A stretch of 64,000 bases of DNA, taken from the NCBI RefSeq assembly GCF_001761485.1, contig NC_090771.1, positions 992,001 to 1,056,000 on the forward strand, read 5' to 3'. Numbering within the stretch: position 1 is the stretch's first letter; every line of letters starts with the position of its first letter. The notes below the pieces were generated by a model. That model worked only from the letters and a program-made list of their open reading frames with translations, did not search any database and was not told the DNA's origin. This DNA comes from Yarrowia lipolytica (taxonomy: Eukaryota; Ascomycota; Dipodascomycetes; Dipodascales). The translations under genes were made by a program, and so were the position numbers. Below are positions 10,301-21,095 of the stretch, in pieces.

Positions 10301-11315
10301 TCCCTGTCATACCCAACCTGTCAACTCGCCTAGCGACGTTCAACGGCCCATCGCGCACGCATGCACTCTGCTATCATCAGAAACAAGCCCCAAGTGTTCT
10401 AGAACAAGTGATATCATCTCCCTATTGTGTTCCACAAACGTTGCACATCTCACCCAACAGTACGACTCAACAATACCATTAGTGGAGGTCCCCAAAACGA
10501 CCCTGGCAGTCGACGCGTCCCAAATAGACACTAAAACCGCGGTCCAAACCAAAGAAACCATCTCATACGACTTTTGCAGCCCCTGCGATCGCAGTTGGAC
10601 CTATAAGTAGGAGGTGACGGATTCGGACTGACTGTATATGGAGACTTTTGTTGCGCGGAAAAACAACATCCACAATAGATTATGTAAGCATAAACATGTA
10701 CTTGTACGAGCGATACATTAGTCGGTCGGAATCTTCGAATTCGCCTCTGCTCTCATGGAAGTTGTTTTTTTTATCAGTCAAAAAGTGTTTTTTTCTTTGT
10801 TTTTTTTTCTTTGGTTTTTTTTTTTTTTTTTTTTTTTCTACTTTTTTTCTACTTTTTTTTTCGTGTCTTATTTTTTTTGGTGCCTTTATTTTATTGCTAC
10901 TATGCTGTACAGTATCGCGGCTGGTGTAGAAAGTTAGTGTGAAATTAGATTTGTCGCCTTTTCATAACATTCGAGTTCCTGGACGCAATTTCCACCCAAA
11001 TTACGAAATACTCGGGGAAGAAGGATATCACGTGACCAAAAACATTTGTGTTTTTCCCGATTGCAAATCGGGCGACTTTTGCGCATTCTGGGGTTGGTCC
11101 GGTCAGTTCCCATCCGCGTCTGCACGCTATACAGTGTCTTTGTTGGGGCTTTTCCCGTTTCGGCAAAGTCATCATTTTACGTCCTTTTAGTGCTACAGAT
11201 ATGTATACTTGTATCTGGGCTTTTGCAGCGTCTTCTTCTCCACACACAGATGCACAGACACACTGCCAGCCAGGATTCGGCCTATCATATCCGCACCAAC
11301 CCGCTGAATATCGTC
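7382..11315. other. Long intergenic region, no gene seen
   Basis: Nearly 4 kb shared by the divergent promoters of the Sur7-like gene (-) and the Bud4-like gene (+). It contains a T-rich block at about 10760-10890, AT-rich DNA at 8600-9100, a TATATAA near 7707, and several CACGTG palindromes (near 8272, 8502, 9142, 9992 and 11028). The open frames here are short and biased by low complexity. The frame ahead of the chosen Bud4 start is open back to 11046, but encodes a hydrophobic stretch with non-coding character. Confidence 0.5.
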
Positions 11316-14300
11316 ATGGGCGACGGCCGTGATTTGGTCATGCCTCGGAAGCATTTGTACGAGTCTTTTGACAGTTACACCAACGGAGTAGCGGATAGAC
11401 AGGAGCAGGATCGGAAACAGACACAGAAGCAGGAGCGGAAGCCGGAGCTGAAGCAGACACAGAAGCAGGAGCGGAAGCCGGAGCTGAAGCAGAAGCAGAC
11501 ACAGAAGCAACCGAGTGGTCACAGCAACAGCAACAGCAACAACCACGACCACAACAATAACAATAACAAGTCCTCACACATCACCACCCACGACTTGTCA
11601 GACATCTTGTCCATGCCTCACAACGAGCACAACAACCACAACAATCTCAATGACTCAGACTCCGTGTCGGACGCCGGGTCGGACTCGGCAGACTCGTCGT
11701 TCACCTTCGACTCGTCGTACTCGAAACGCACCCGCCCCTTTTCCGCCATCTGCGTCTCGAAATCAGTCACGTCCGCACTCACCACAAGCAACGTGCCGGC
11801 GCCCGAAAAGGCCGAGTTCGTGGCCGAAACGCCCGACGTGCCCACCCGGTCTGTGCTACGCCCCAAGTCAGAGGTCCTCGACGCCGCAGAAGCCAACTCG
11901 CTGGTGTCCAAGTTCTCGCAGTTTTCCGAAAATCGACACTTCGGAGAACCCTGCGGTGGAGACACAAAGCCGGCCGTGTCGGCTACGCAGTTCGAAAAAC
12001 GTCTGCTAGCCCAGGAAGCGCACATGATGGAGTCCCATGGATCGCTCGAGTCGTCTCGAGAACCGTCGCCAGAGGGAACTGGAGCTGCCCGAGACATGGC
12101 CGCTGAAATCGCCTCCTTGTCCATTTCCAACGGAACTTGCAAGGTTCTGCCCAAGGTTGCGTCCAACACCTCGCTTGAATCACGCGACCTCTCCGTCAAC
12201 CCCTTCTCTGATCTCACCAAACGCGTTTACCATCTCAAGCCTGTAGGCCGTACTCTCGACCCGAACTCCCCCACCAGAGAGGCCTTCTTTGATGACGAGG
12301 AAGTGGAGGAGGGGAAGACCTTGGATGGTGCCGGAGTGGAGGGTGACACGCCACAGACCTCAGGCAGTGACTTTGAGGGAAGTGTCGAAGATGAATGTGA
12401 GGAGGAGGGTGTCGACTCGGATGACACAACTACCAGGAGTGTTACAGTCGAGGTAGTCGACAAGAACAACTTTGCTGACGACTCTGTTATCGGCAATGAA
12501 TCGGTCGCGGACTCCCTGCATCTCCCTCTCGAGCTCGACTCCAATCCCCTAGACTTTTCCGGATTCGGACTTTCCCGGAAGAACACAATCACGTCTTCCG
12601 GCGGCTCGTTGTCATCGTGTCGGCCCAGCGAGTCGTCTGGCGCGTTCAAGAAGCTCAAGAACGCCCGCAGCAAGTTTGGGTCGATGAAAAAGAGCGACCT
12701 CGAGCAGCAGAAGCGACTAGCCGAGCAGAAGGAGTGTGAGTGGAGGGCTCAGGAGGAGCAAAGGGTGCAGCAGGCTTGGGAGCGACAGCAGAGACGTCTT
12801 GCGCAGACCACTATGCCTGTGTCTGTATTCGAGAGCGACAGTTCTGTTGGCGGAACTCCTGCCCTTGACTCTGCTTCAGACGCTGCTTCCGTCACCAGTG
12901 GCAACTCAGAAGCCACCTCTTTCCATTCGGCTGCTACGGGTTCGCTGAACTCGACACATACACTCGACCCCAACGCCCGAGCAGCTGTGCTGTCGCCTCC
13001 TACTCCCCCTTCTCCCATCGAAGAGTCCTTCGACATGCACATTATGCAACAACTTACTCAGATGCCCACCCCTGAGTTCAACCGCATGATGGAGTCTCCC
13101 ACGTTAAGTGGAAATGTGGCCAGTGAGTCGACCACCGCTAGAGTGGCTCCAGTGGCAGCAGTTGCTCCTGTGGTTCCCGCTGTAGTTGAGCGACCCATTT
13201 CTCGAGACTCTGCTTCCACAGCTGTTTCCACGCACTCTGCGGCAGCACCAACTACCTCCACAGCTGTTTCCAGCGCCTCAAAGACGTCTGCTACTTCTGG
13301 AGCTTCCAAGACGTCTGCAACGGAGGCTAGCGCCTCAGCGGCTCCAGTAGTAGCTCCCATCGACAGACACGATAGAGGCCGCCTGTTCATGGCTATTCGT
13401 GGTATCAAGGACATCCGTCTTCCCATCGATCACACTCGGCACCCCAAGTTCTCTCTTACCCTCGACAACGGCATCCAATGTGTCACCACCGAGCCCATGG
13501 ACCTCCGTTCGTCGGCCAAGATTGAGCAGGAGTTTGAGCTTATTGTCGGCGACGATTTGGAGTTGGTGTTCACGCTCAAGGCAGGTATGGATCCGATTGT
13601 GCGGTCCATGCTGGAGGTGGACGAAAACGAGACTAACGAGGGTGATTCACGCGAGGAGAGCAAGGAGCGCAAGTCACGCGATAAGCAGGACAAGAGCAAG
13701 CCTCTCAAGAGCGCACTCAAGTCTCGTGACTCGTCGCCGGTGAAGCAGCAAGAAACTGTTTCTCCCACCCGAGGCATGTCTTCCTCTGCTACAACTGCTC
13801 CGTCAACTCCCACCAAAAAGCTGTCCAAGGGCAAGTCGTTCAAGGCCCTGTTTTCTCCCCGGAAACGAAAGCAGCAGCCAGCCGTGGAGGTGGTGGCTGA
13901 AGAGCCAGAAGAGACTGTTGCCGAGCCGGTGAAGAAGCATGTGACTCACGCTCCTGAGCCGAAGAAGCGGGATACGAAGTCGACAAAGGGGTCGTCCAAG
14001 GACGGTCCTACGCACATTCGCCACCCAGATCTCTGGGACCACATTGTCTCCTCCACTGGCTCGTTTGCGCGCTGCTACATTGTGGAGTCGCAGTACGAAT
14101 CCGAGATTTTTGGCCGGTCCAGAACGTACTCGATTCCACTGTACAACGAGTGGGGCCAGGAGAAGGTCGAGAGCCGCGACTCACGTGACCGCAAGACCCA
14201 CACATGGAAGCGTCAGGAGCCATACCGAATCGGGTGTCTTGAGATCACTCTGATGTACATTCCCCGGGTGTCTCGGTATGACAGGCTCCCCAGCAGCATG

Positions 14301-14822
14301 CAGGCGTGCCATGACGAGCTTGCCGCAGCGAAAAAGTGCCAGGAGATGCACATGGAGGGTTTCCTGAGCCAGGAGGGCGGCGATTGTGCGTACTGGCGAC
14401 GACGATGGTTCCGGCTGGACGGTCACGTGCTCCGGGGTTTCCATGAGGATACCCTGAAGGAGCGGTGCGTGTTTGATCTGAGCCACGTGACTGACATTGT
14501 TGAGCTCGGCAATCCCAAGTCACGTGCGTCCAAATCCAGTCACGTGCACTCTGGGCTGGTCGGGGGCTATGTTCTTGTTGAGGGTGCGTTTAGAGTCACT
14601 TTTGCCGACAACACCTTTGTGAACTTTTATGCTGAAAACGATGCCGAGAAGGCCAAGTGGGTCAGTATTCTGTCTGTGGCCATGCAGCACGTGCCCGGCA
14701 AGAATATTACGTGGACGGATCTTGTTTTCCAGCAGCATAAGATGGAGGCCGAGAACTCGGCCAAGATTGCCCAGGGGTGGAATGTTGAGAGGAGTGGCTT
14801 CAGTGAGGGAAGTGGGCTCTGA
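11316..14822 (+). CDS. BUD4: Bud4/anillin-like septin-ring organiser with PH domain
   Basis: About 1168 residues from the ATG at 11316; in-frame ATGs at 11046, 11250 and 11340 make the start uncertain. A long Ser/Thr/acidic, probably disordered N-terminal half includes a Lys/Gln/Glu repeat (nt 11395-11510), an Asn/His run and a Glu/Gln/Arg coiled coil around residues 460-498. From about residue 687 comes the conserved Bud4 C2-like/anillin-homology region (Ile-Arg-Gly-Ile-Lys-Asp onward). It is followed by a basic Ser-Pro-Arg-Lys-Arg linker, the Ser-Phe-Ala-Arg-Cys-Tyr segment typical of Bud4/Int1, and a C-terminal PH domain at about 1010-1125 with the expected Trp-Arg-Arg-Arg-Trp-Phe strand. 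By family it binds septins and GTP-binding landmark proteins at the bud neck, guiding axial budding and septum assembly. Long Ser/Thr-Pro-rich regions suggest cell-cycle kinase control (inference). Confidence 0.85.
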   Translation: MGDGRDLVMPRKHLYESFDSYTNGVADRQEQDRKQTQKQERKPELKQTQKQERKPELKQKQTQKQPSGHSNSNSNNHDHNNNNNKSSHITTHDLSDILSMPHNEHNNHNNLNDSDSVSDAGSDSADSSFTFDSSYSKRTRPFSAICVSKSVTSALTTSNVPAPEKAEFVAETPDVPTRSVLRPKSEVLDAAEANSLVSKFSQFSENRHFGEPCGGDTKPAVSATQFEKRLLAQEAHMMESHGSLESSREPSPEGTGAARDMAAEIASLSISNGTCKVLPKVASNTSLESRDLSVNPFSDLTKRVYHLKPVGRTLDPNSPTREAFFDDEEVEEGKTLDGAGVEGDTPQTSGSDFEGSVEDECEEEGVDSDDTTTRSVTVEVVDKNNFADDSVIGNESVADSLHLPLELDSNPLDFSGFGLSRKNTITSSGGSLSSCRPSESSGAFKKLKNARSKFGSMKKSDLEQQKRLAEQKECEWRAQEEQRVQQAWERQQRRLAQTTMPVSVFESDSSVGGTPALDSASDAASVTSGNSEATSFHSAATGSLNSTHTLDPNARAAVLSPPTPPSPIEESFDMHIMQQLTQMPTPEFNRMMESPTLSGNVASESTTARVAPVAAVAPVVPAVVERPISRDSASTAVSTHSAAAPTTSTAVSSASKTSATSGASKTSATEASASAAPVVAPIDRHDRGRLFMAIRGIKDIRLPIDHTRHPKFSLTLDNGIQCVTTEPMDLRSSAKIEQEFELIVGDDLELVFTLKAGMDPIVRSMLEVDENETNEGDSREESKERKSRDKQDKSKPLKSALKSRDSSPVKQQETVSPTRGMSSSATTAPSTPTKKLSKGKSFKALFSPRKRKQQPAVEVVAEEPEETVAEPVKKHVTHAPEPKKRDTKSTKGSSKDGPTHIRHPDLWDHIVSSTGSFARCYIVESQYESEIFGRSRTYSIPLYNEWGQEKVESRDSRDRKTHTWKRQEPYRIGCLEITLMYIPRVSRYDRLPSSMQACHDELAAAKKCQEMHMEGFLSQEGGDCAYWRRRWFRLDGHVLRGFHEDTLKERCVFDLSHVTDIVELGNPKSRASKSSHVHSGLVGGYVLVEGAFRVTFADNTFVNFYAENDAEKAKWVSILSVAMQHVPGKNITWTDLVFQQHKMEAENSAKIAQGWNVERSGFSEGSGL

Positions 14823-17521
14823 AAGAGTTGACGAGATTGTGGGCGAGCAGTACCGGTACGCGGAGAGACGCGACTTATGGGCCCATGAGCCAGGAGTTTT
14901 GTATTTTATTCTAATGTATGTTATTTATGTACCCGAGATTGACTATAGATGGTGATTTGTGGCGATTGTATATTAAGTGGTGTGTTTCCTTTGAATTATT
15001 CAAGTACTAAGAAAATTATGAATAATTAATAATAAAATAAATGAAAATAAAAAAAAAAATAAAAATAAATGAAAATAAATTGAAAATAAATGAAAATAAA
15101 TGAAAATAGATAAAATAAAAATAAATCAAAATAAATCAAAAATAAATCAAAAATACATACATGCCAAATATTGTGGGGAAACGTAGATTCAACATACCGG
15201 AAAAAGTCCTCTGGTGATTACGATTTGGACGGTATACTTTTTGCCTCGATTTTTGCCAGTGATATCGTCGTTAAATAGTTCTGCCATGGTGAACTCAGAA
15301 GATGTCCCTAATCGACGTTGATTCTATGGAGAATGACATTAAAACTACATTTATCTCTCCTAGGATATCTTCTGATTATGTCCTGCTTTTGTACCCCAAT
15401 GAACACTACATTTCCCCAAATTATGGACATCTGTTTGTTCTACAAGTAGGTCCAGCGCTATTCATGAGATGTGATAATCTCAGAATTTTGGATTAGAAGA
15501 GAGAAACAAGTTCTGGAAGAGGAACTACAATGTAGTGAAGGAGTTAATACCAAGCGATATGATGAGATGTTTTGGTTACTTTTCAAGACCGTGAAAGGGG
15601 TTTTATGATGAGAGGTTTTGGTTACTTTTCAAGACCGTGAAAGGAGTTTGTAGACTGCTTATCAAGTATCTGAGAAGTGATCCTATCTCCATGTTTTGTG
15701 CGAATAGAGGTAGGAAAATAGCACCAATGGAATTTTATCAGAATTGGAACCGATCTGTGTATCTTAGATCCTCTCTTGCTATCACCATAAGTCATTGTAG
15801 ACTCAATTCCAGCTGTGTGTCTTGGTTCGGGTTCCAGGACAAGCATGATATCTCAGGGTTTATTTTACAAATAGGAGGGATTATAATATCAATGGACTCA
15901 TTTATCTGTTCATTCAATAGTATACATTGTGAATACGTCAATTGGCCCGTTATTGTTGAATAAAATGAACTTTTTATGTTCTCCAACAACCGCTTTGCAC
16001 TACAACATATCTATATTCGGGGATTCTGTATTGCAAAAAGTTACAGAGACATTCTAATCCGAGTAAGTCAGCAATTTCAAACACAAGGGTGAAGTATCTG
16101 TCATCATGCGCTTCAGAAAAAGTCCATTTATAGCCGTGTATCCATATGGGGTGGCTTTCAGATAGTTGCTATAATGGAGTGTACTATTCCAAAGACGGAG
16201 ATCCCCGCATTCCACACCAAGAGGCTAAGAATAGACACGCTAATGTGAGAGAATGCATGCCACGCGTTGCCGAGATGGTTTTACCCCGGAACCCCAGGAT
16301 GTTGTGCTCATATCAGCTGTGAACACCTCCACGAGTAGATGTCGATGTTTCTGGACATCGGGAACGCCGAACGCCTCCGGGACTTTGATTTGGCGGTAAT
16401 ATCAGTTGCAGAAATATATTAATAGAAACCCCGAGTATCCTTTCCCCACCCTTGCACACTAGCGACTACTAGTACATGTTGGGGGTGCAGTAGATACTGG
16501 CAAGAAACGCAATACGAGGTTTGACGTATTATACGGGACAAATACGAGCGGTAGAGTTCAAATATCGGTTTAATCAGTCCATTATTTCATTCTGCCACAT
16601 CTGTCTTACCTCGTGTGTTCTTCGTCTCCGCTCACCGTCAATACACCTGTCCATCTGCGCGCAGGGACTATAAATAAGTGGGAACTAAGGTGGATAGCGT
16701 GTACTCGCCAATAATGGCCCAATAATAGCCCAATAGTTGCCCTATAGCGGTCCAATAAACACCTACTAAGAAGCCTCATGGCTGTGTAGGGTCGACTAAA
16801 CGCTTGGATAGAAAATATGGACTAAAAAAGGCTGCTAGACGAAACTAATGTAAACACACTACTCTGAAAAGTTCACGAATGAGGTCAATTCAAACCCGCC
16901 CCTTTTATTATGATAAAGATACCTAAGCAGTTGTCATTCAGGATATATATATCTACTGTACAGTACCGGTTCAGTCGACTCATATCCAGCTGTTGTACTT
17001 CTTTCTCCTCCGGCTACTGCAGCATACTACTCACCAGCCGGGGATTGAAAGCCGGCCAAAAAAAGAGACTAGTAGTCTAAGTCGGTGTTTATACATTTCT
17101 TCAACAGATTGAAATGTGAGAGATTTACGCCGAATAACGCAAGTAACCGATTGGCGTCATCCTCATATCGACATCCGATAGAGCTACCCGGAGCACCGCG
17201 TGATTATACAGTACTCGTACATAACTCAGTACAGCATGTACAGTGTAGCAATACCAAACGGAACTTCTTCTCCATCAACTCACCTCCATCAACTGGTAGT
17301 TTCCACAAAACTTGTCGCGGAACCTCTGGCCCCGTGCCGATACCCCTCCTACCGTTTCCCAAAGTCCACGTCCTTGTCTGTCCGATCTAGAAACCACTAG
17401 CCAAACACCCCCAGGCAACCACCCTTGTTTCAAGACTAGGCTGGGAATGTAGGGTCCTATATAACCCCATATGGCCCTACTCTCTCCCCTCCTCAACTCC
17501 AACTCTCGACACTCGCTCACC
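14823..17521. other. Intergenic region, no gene seen
   Basis: About 2.7 kb. The first part (about 15000-15160) is a tract of repeated AAATAAATGAAAATAAAT-like units just past the Bud4 gene, probably a 3' AT-rich or polyadenylation zone. A tandem duplication lies at 15559-15650. Further on are many palindromic TATA/GTAC patches and TATAAATA near 16672. The last 100 bp, with TATATAAC near 17458, form the promoter of the GPI protein gene. Confidence 0.5.
15559..15650. repeat. Tandem duplication, 46 bp period
   Basis: Two adjacent copies, starting at 15559 and 15605 (each beginning ATGATGAGAKG and containing TTTTGGTTACTTTTCAAGAC), differ at only a few bases, so the duplication is recent. No gene is affected. 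Confidence 0.85.
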
Positions 17522-19016
17522 ATGAAACTCTCCAACATCTTGCTACTCACCCAGCTGTCTGGCGCCTACGCTTACGAGCTGCGAAATGCCGCCGTCATCA
17601 ACATTCTCAAGACCGCCATCTCCAATGGTGTGGTTGAGGCTCGAAGCTCCGGCATTGGTAAGGACCAGGCCTCCGCCGAAATCGCCTCCTTCGTGCCCCT
17701 GCTGATGGACGACATTCTGCTGCCCATCTTCGACGAGGCTGTTGACCACGTGCTCGGCGAGGCCTTCACCGCCGAGAACTTCCCCCCCTTCATCTCCCAC
17801 GTGGAGCAAGCTCTTGCAGATTACGAAAAGTCGCCCGCTTTCTCGTCAGCCACCTCTCTGCTCTCGCTCGTCCGAACCCATTACGACTACCACAAGGCTG
17901 TCCAACTCGCCTCGGCCTCCATGGACGGTTATTACAACCTGCTCAAGGGCGCCATTCTGCCCATCACTGGCGAGCCTGGCCCCTCCAAGGCCATTGTCGA
18001 GGGTCTTTTTGCCGTCACCCGGCTCATTTGCCAGCTGCAGCTCACTGACGGCTCCGTCTGCGACCCCTATGCTTCCGAGCAGATCCAGACCTCTGCTGCT
18101 GAGACCCCCGTAGAGTCCTCTTCCGAGGCCTCCGCCACTTCCGCAGCTGAGCCTGTCAGCACCGAGGCTGCTGCCGAGTCTTCCGCCGCTCCAGTCTCTT
18201 CCGGTGCCGCCCCCGTCTCTTCCGGTGCCGCCCCCGTCTCTTCCGGCGCTGCCCCCGTGTCGTCTGCTCCCGCTCCCGTCTCTTCCGGCGCTGCCCCCGT
18301 GTCGTCTGCTCCCGCCCCCATCTCTTCTGGTGCCGCCCCCGTGTCGTCTGGCTCTGTTTCCGTCGCTGGCAACGCCACTTCGGTCGCCTTCACCAACTCC
18401 ACCGCTCCCTACGTGACCTCCACCGTCACTCAGACCGCCACCAACTGTATCAACGGCGACTGCATCACTGCCACTATCACCGTCACCACTTGCGTCCCCG
18501 AGAACGCCAAGTCGACCGTCATCAAGACTGTCTGCCCCAAGTGCGAGGGCCGAACCGTCACCATCACCGTCCCCTGTGAAGATGAAGAGACCCCCGCCCC
18601 CAAGCCTGCTTCCCGCGCCTTGCCCCAAGCCTGACGAAGAAGCCCTCTCCCAAGCTTGCCCCGCTCCCGCCCCCAAGCCCGATGAGAAGCCCGCTCCCAA
18701 GTCCGAGAAGCCCGCTGCTTCCCCTGCTCCCAAGTCCGAGAAGCCTGCTGTTTCCCCTGCTCCCAAGGCTGCTTCCCCCTCCGCCAAGCCCGCTCCCGCC
18801 CCTGCTCCCAAGTCCGAGAAGCCCGCTGCTTCTCCCGCTCCCAAGGCCGCTGCTTCTCCCGCTCCCAAGGCCGCTCCTGCTCCTGCTGTTGCTCCCAAGC
18901 CTGCTCAGTCCAAGCCTGCCCAGGCTTCTCCTACCCCCGCTCAGGCCAACGGAGGCAACACTTGGGCCGTTTCCACTGCCGCTGGAATCGCCGCCATTGC
19001 TGCCCTTCTCGTGTAG
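17522..19016 (+). CDS. Secreted GPI-type cell-wall protein, reading frame broken once
   Basis: The ATG at 17522 (context CACCATG; an upstream in-frame ATG at 17471 is less likely) starts a classic signal peptide of about 18 residues. An alpha-helical domain of about 180 residues follows, then a Ser/Ala/Pro/Val repeat region with several copies of the motif Ala-Ala-Pro-Val-Ser-Ser-Gly. Next comes a Cys-containing Thr/Val module like those of many fungal wall proteins. This frame stops at 18634. A second frame, open from about 18576 to 19016, continues in the same style with Lys/Pro/Ala repeats and ends in a GPI-attachment-like signal (Gly-Gly-Asn, then a hydrophobic tail ending at TAG). The two halves clearly belong together. 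A net one-base shift near 18606-18620 (T pair at 18610-18611) accounts for the break: a real mutation, a sequencing error in C-rich repeats, or a strain difference. No intron consensus bridges it. The helical domain is not one I can name. Confidence 0.7.
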
Positions 19017-21095
19017 AGCCTCCTGTATTAGTAACAAGTAATAATTCTCAATCTTTGACGTGACCAAACACTGTCTACAATGCTCCCTCAAACGTATCAT
19101 CACTGTATCAATCCTGGTAGGACGTACTCACACGTAGCTATCACACCCAAGTCATCAGGTGTGCTTTTTCCGTATCACATGGTGTCAAATGTATCTCCAG
19201 GTGGGTATCTTATAGCCCCACACACTGAATTAGGGCACTGGAAGAAACAAGTTGAATGTATCAGTGGGTATCTCGGTCACGTCAGTGGGATATCAGTGGG
19301 GTATCTCTGCTATAGCTCTCGTAGCAGTGTCTTCTCGTCTATGTTTTGCTCGTCTTGTCATTGATGCTGTGCTGTGGGAAGAGTGAGTGGTAATAGGATG
19401 AGTTCTTGCAGACAACACAGAACAGAATACAACAGAGTAGCCTGAGAAGAAGAGAGACACAACGGCGAGACCGCTGGACTTTGTATATCCATTAACCCGA
19501 TCAACACACCTGTTGTGTAACGCAACACAGGCGCACGTCCGCCAGACGGCAGAACCACCATGAATCACCGTCACCATCAGCAGCAAAAAGCAAAGACCCC
19601 AGAAACCAGATCCATCCAACCAGCAACGTTGGTCCATCTGATAACATTGAAACTAAAACCGAATCAAACACAGACGTTCATTTCTGATCAACGTAAATCC
19701 CCTGGAAAACCTACGTGCAAAAACCCGTGCGGATCGACAGAGCCCAATGGTAGAAAGAAGAGCTGTCGATATGGGTATGCACAGTACCAAAAGGATTGCA
19801 ATCAACAGACGGACACAATCATATAGGTCAAGACGCTCCCCAGTTGCTCTGGTGCCTGTTTCCACATTCTTTACTTAAGCAGTGGAATAAGGAGTGGCAA
19901 TAAAGTCTCAGACTGTTAATGTATCGTCAAATGTCCACGGGCATAAGCTGTTTTTCAGTTTACCACACCTCTTGTTCTGGTCGAGGTTCATGTCTCGGAA
20001 GCATGTTAGTAGATTTACGACGATTAACGAGCTGCCAAGAGGTCGACATCGCCGTGGATTCTGGGGGAGCTGGAGGGATGAAAGTTGAATGGCTGGGCTC
20101 GCTCATTCCAGCGGTTGTTCCGGAGTCCCGATTGGAGCCATTTCGCGTCAATTATCTGAAATGCAGAGTTTCCTGTGCTGCTGAATTTCAACCGAAATTT
20201 CACGAAAATTTCACGGAAAAAAAAAACAGAAAACAAAAGCAAGAAAAAAACCATGAGCGCCCCCACACACAACAAGACCAGGATAAAACCATCTCCAGAC
20301 CCGCAATGAGGTCCGAAAACAGGAAAAAATCAACTCACATAGGCAGACTCGTCAATCACGTGACCAAAAAATCCACCTCAATGGCCCGTTTTCGCCCCAA
20401 AAACCAGCGCTGACCCAAGCCAAGCACACAAGCACACAACTCACACAACTCACACAAGCACACCAACAGACAATCGTACACCCGCACAAGACGTTTCTTT
20501 TTTTGTGTCTCAGAGCTAATTTTGTTTCATCTGATGAGCCTATTCTGCGAGTGTCGTGGCCGTCCCCATCCATGACCGAGGAGGAGGATGCCACGTGACC
20601 GGATATTTTCTTCCTGTTTCAGGGAAAACGGGGGTTCTGTTCCAAAGGGTCTCCTTAATGGTATGGTAGCTCCTGGCACCCCGCCATGTGGGTGTACAGC
20701 CCACCTTGTTTTGGTGTGGTAATGAAACCTTGTTTTATCCACACAAGGATCTCGCAGTTGCAGCAGACACAGACACACCCAAAAGTGACCGAGCTGCACC
20801 ACACAGGAAAAAAAGCGATACAAATCAGGGCAAGCACCGGTATTTATATTGCGGCAGTTACACAGACGGAGTAGTTGCATAATACGACACAGACACAGAC
20901 ACACACAGAACAAAAAAGCTGTTGTGGCACAAACACAAGTGACACAAAACCAACGACACAGACACGGACACAGACACGGACACAGACACGGACCGACACG
21001 GACAGTCACAGACAGTGCACAAACACATACCGAGACAGAAACAAAAAGTCTTCATTTCGTCAACTCAACTCGACTCAACTCTCGCCACTGTCATC
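19017..21095. other. Intergenic region, TRP1 promoter
   Basis: About 2 kb without a supported gene. It has two CACGTG palindromes close to A-runs (near 20355 and 20591) and a long run of GACACR hexamers directly upstream of the Trp1 start (listed separately). Confidence 0.5.
20885..21005. repeat. GACACA/GACACG hexamer-rich tract in the TRP1 leader
   Basis: Imperfect repeats of the hexamers GACACA and GACACG, broken by CAAAAA spacers, end about 90 bp before the Trp1 ATG. Part may be transcribed as 5' leader. A similar CGACAC tract occurs at 61155-61230. Confidence 0.75.

Noticed and set aside
10425-10610. 61-codon frame ending in a Cys-x2-Cys
   Set aside because: It resembles the start of the micro-finger module, but stops before any His/Cys ligand and lacks the Lys; probably chance.
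11046-11315. Upstream extension of the Bud4 frame
   Set aside because: Hydrophobic, non-coding-like composition unlike Bud4 N-termini; treated as leader.
4345-20545. Other CTGATGAG words (near 4345 and 20533)
   Set aside because: No pairing stem II followed by GAAA and no closing stem I, so not hammerheads.
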